A DNA stretch of 64,000 bases, taken from contig NZ_POWF01000002.1 in NCBI RefSeq assembly GCF_002895005.1, positions 1 through 64,000 of the forward strand. The letters run 5' to 3'. The stretch's first letter is position 1. Each line of letters opens with the position of its first letter. The DNA is from Hanstruepera neustonica (lineage in GTDB: Bacteria; Bacteroidota; Bacteroidia; Flavobacteriales; Flavobacteriaceae). The translations under genes and the position numbers were made by a program. This document shows positions 63,999 through 64,000 of the stretch, piece by piece. The notes under the pieces were generated by a model that worked only from the letters and a program-made list of their open reading frames with translations, had not been told where the DNA came from and ran no database searches.

Positions 63999-64000
63999 AT

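Overview
The window looks like a chromosomal segment of a Flavobacteriaceae-type member of the Bacteroidota, probably marine. The DNA is AT-rich and starts lack strong Shine-Dalgarno sequences. Several promoters fit the Bacteroidota pattern TTTG-N19/20-TAnnTTTG. It encodes a type IX secretion sorting domain, a SusC-like TonB receptor with a carboxypeptidase-like N-terminal domain, the bacillithiol enzyme BshC, the Bacteroidota-specific small protein DUF4295 beside L28/L33, and Flavobacteria-typical DUF6090, DUF4369 and META-domain proteins. No IS, prophage, CRISPR array or rRNA was seen. One tRNA, tRNA-Thr(TGT), is present.

Layout. 1-5 kb: an accessory edge with a large imperfect hairpin element, DUF6090 and DUF998 genes, then a diheme cytochrome c, an MscS channel, a DUF4386 membrane protein and a META lipoprotein. 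5-12.4 kb (minus): DUF922 and DUF3820 genes, then bshC, a PLP decarboxylase, guaA and a LysM/PBP1 fusion. 12.6-15.6 kb (plus): an esterase lipoprotein, a surface protein and a methyltransferase. 15.6-22.3 kb: a three-gene surface operon (T9SS protein, beta-barrel, spike-like protein) divergent from a TPR/transmembrane/HTH regulator, which is followed by a cadherin-like lipoprotein. Tandem 11-bp TGTCCAC repeats lie before both output units. 22.4-23.1 kb: a single membrane-protein gene followed by a second hairpin element of the same architecture as the first. 23.1-30.5 kb: a housekeeping block (rimO, serine hydrolase, ftsY, DUF4295, rpmG, rpmB, cinA, Hpt, FAH hydrolase, exonuclease). 30.7-33.3 kb: an SQR-like flavoprotein convergent with a 2-oxoacid dehydrogenase E2. 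33.4-40.8 kb: a surface polysaccharide locus with five glycosyltransferase-like genes and an MBOAT/AlgX-like O-acetylation pair. 40.8-52.7 kb: recR, a Na+/solute symporter, a CoA-binding protein, a TonB receptor, a FabH-like KAS III, an S9 peptidase, htpG and a beta-barrel protein. 52.7-55.3 kb: a VanX-like dipeptidase, AlkB and an alpha/beta hydrolase. 55.5-57.4 kb: a compact five-gene operon (SPFH, tiny membrane protein, DUF4177, DUF1648, ribbon-helix-helix) with repeats over its promoter. 57.5-64 kb: DUF819 transporter, DUF4369 lipoprotein, tRNA-Thr, an idi-queD-manA operon, prfC and a YjdI-like ferredoxin.

The best candidates for something undescribed are: (1) the TPR-HTH regulator with 11-bp-phased TGTCCAC repeats in front of the flanking T9SS/spike operon and cadherin lipoprotein; (2) the SPFH-DUF4177-DUF1648-RHH operon with a repeat-covered promoter; (3) the two ~105-bp hairpin elements next to single accessory genes. 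All functional statements are read from sequence and family knowledge; no database search was run.
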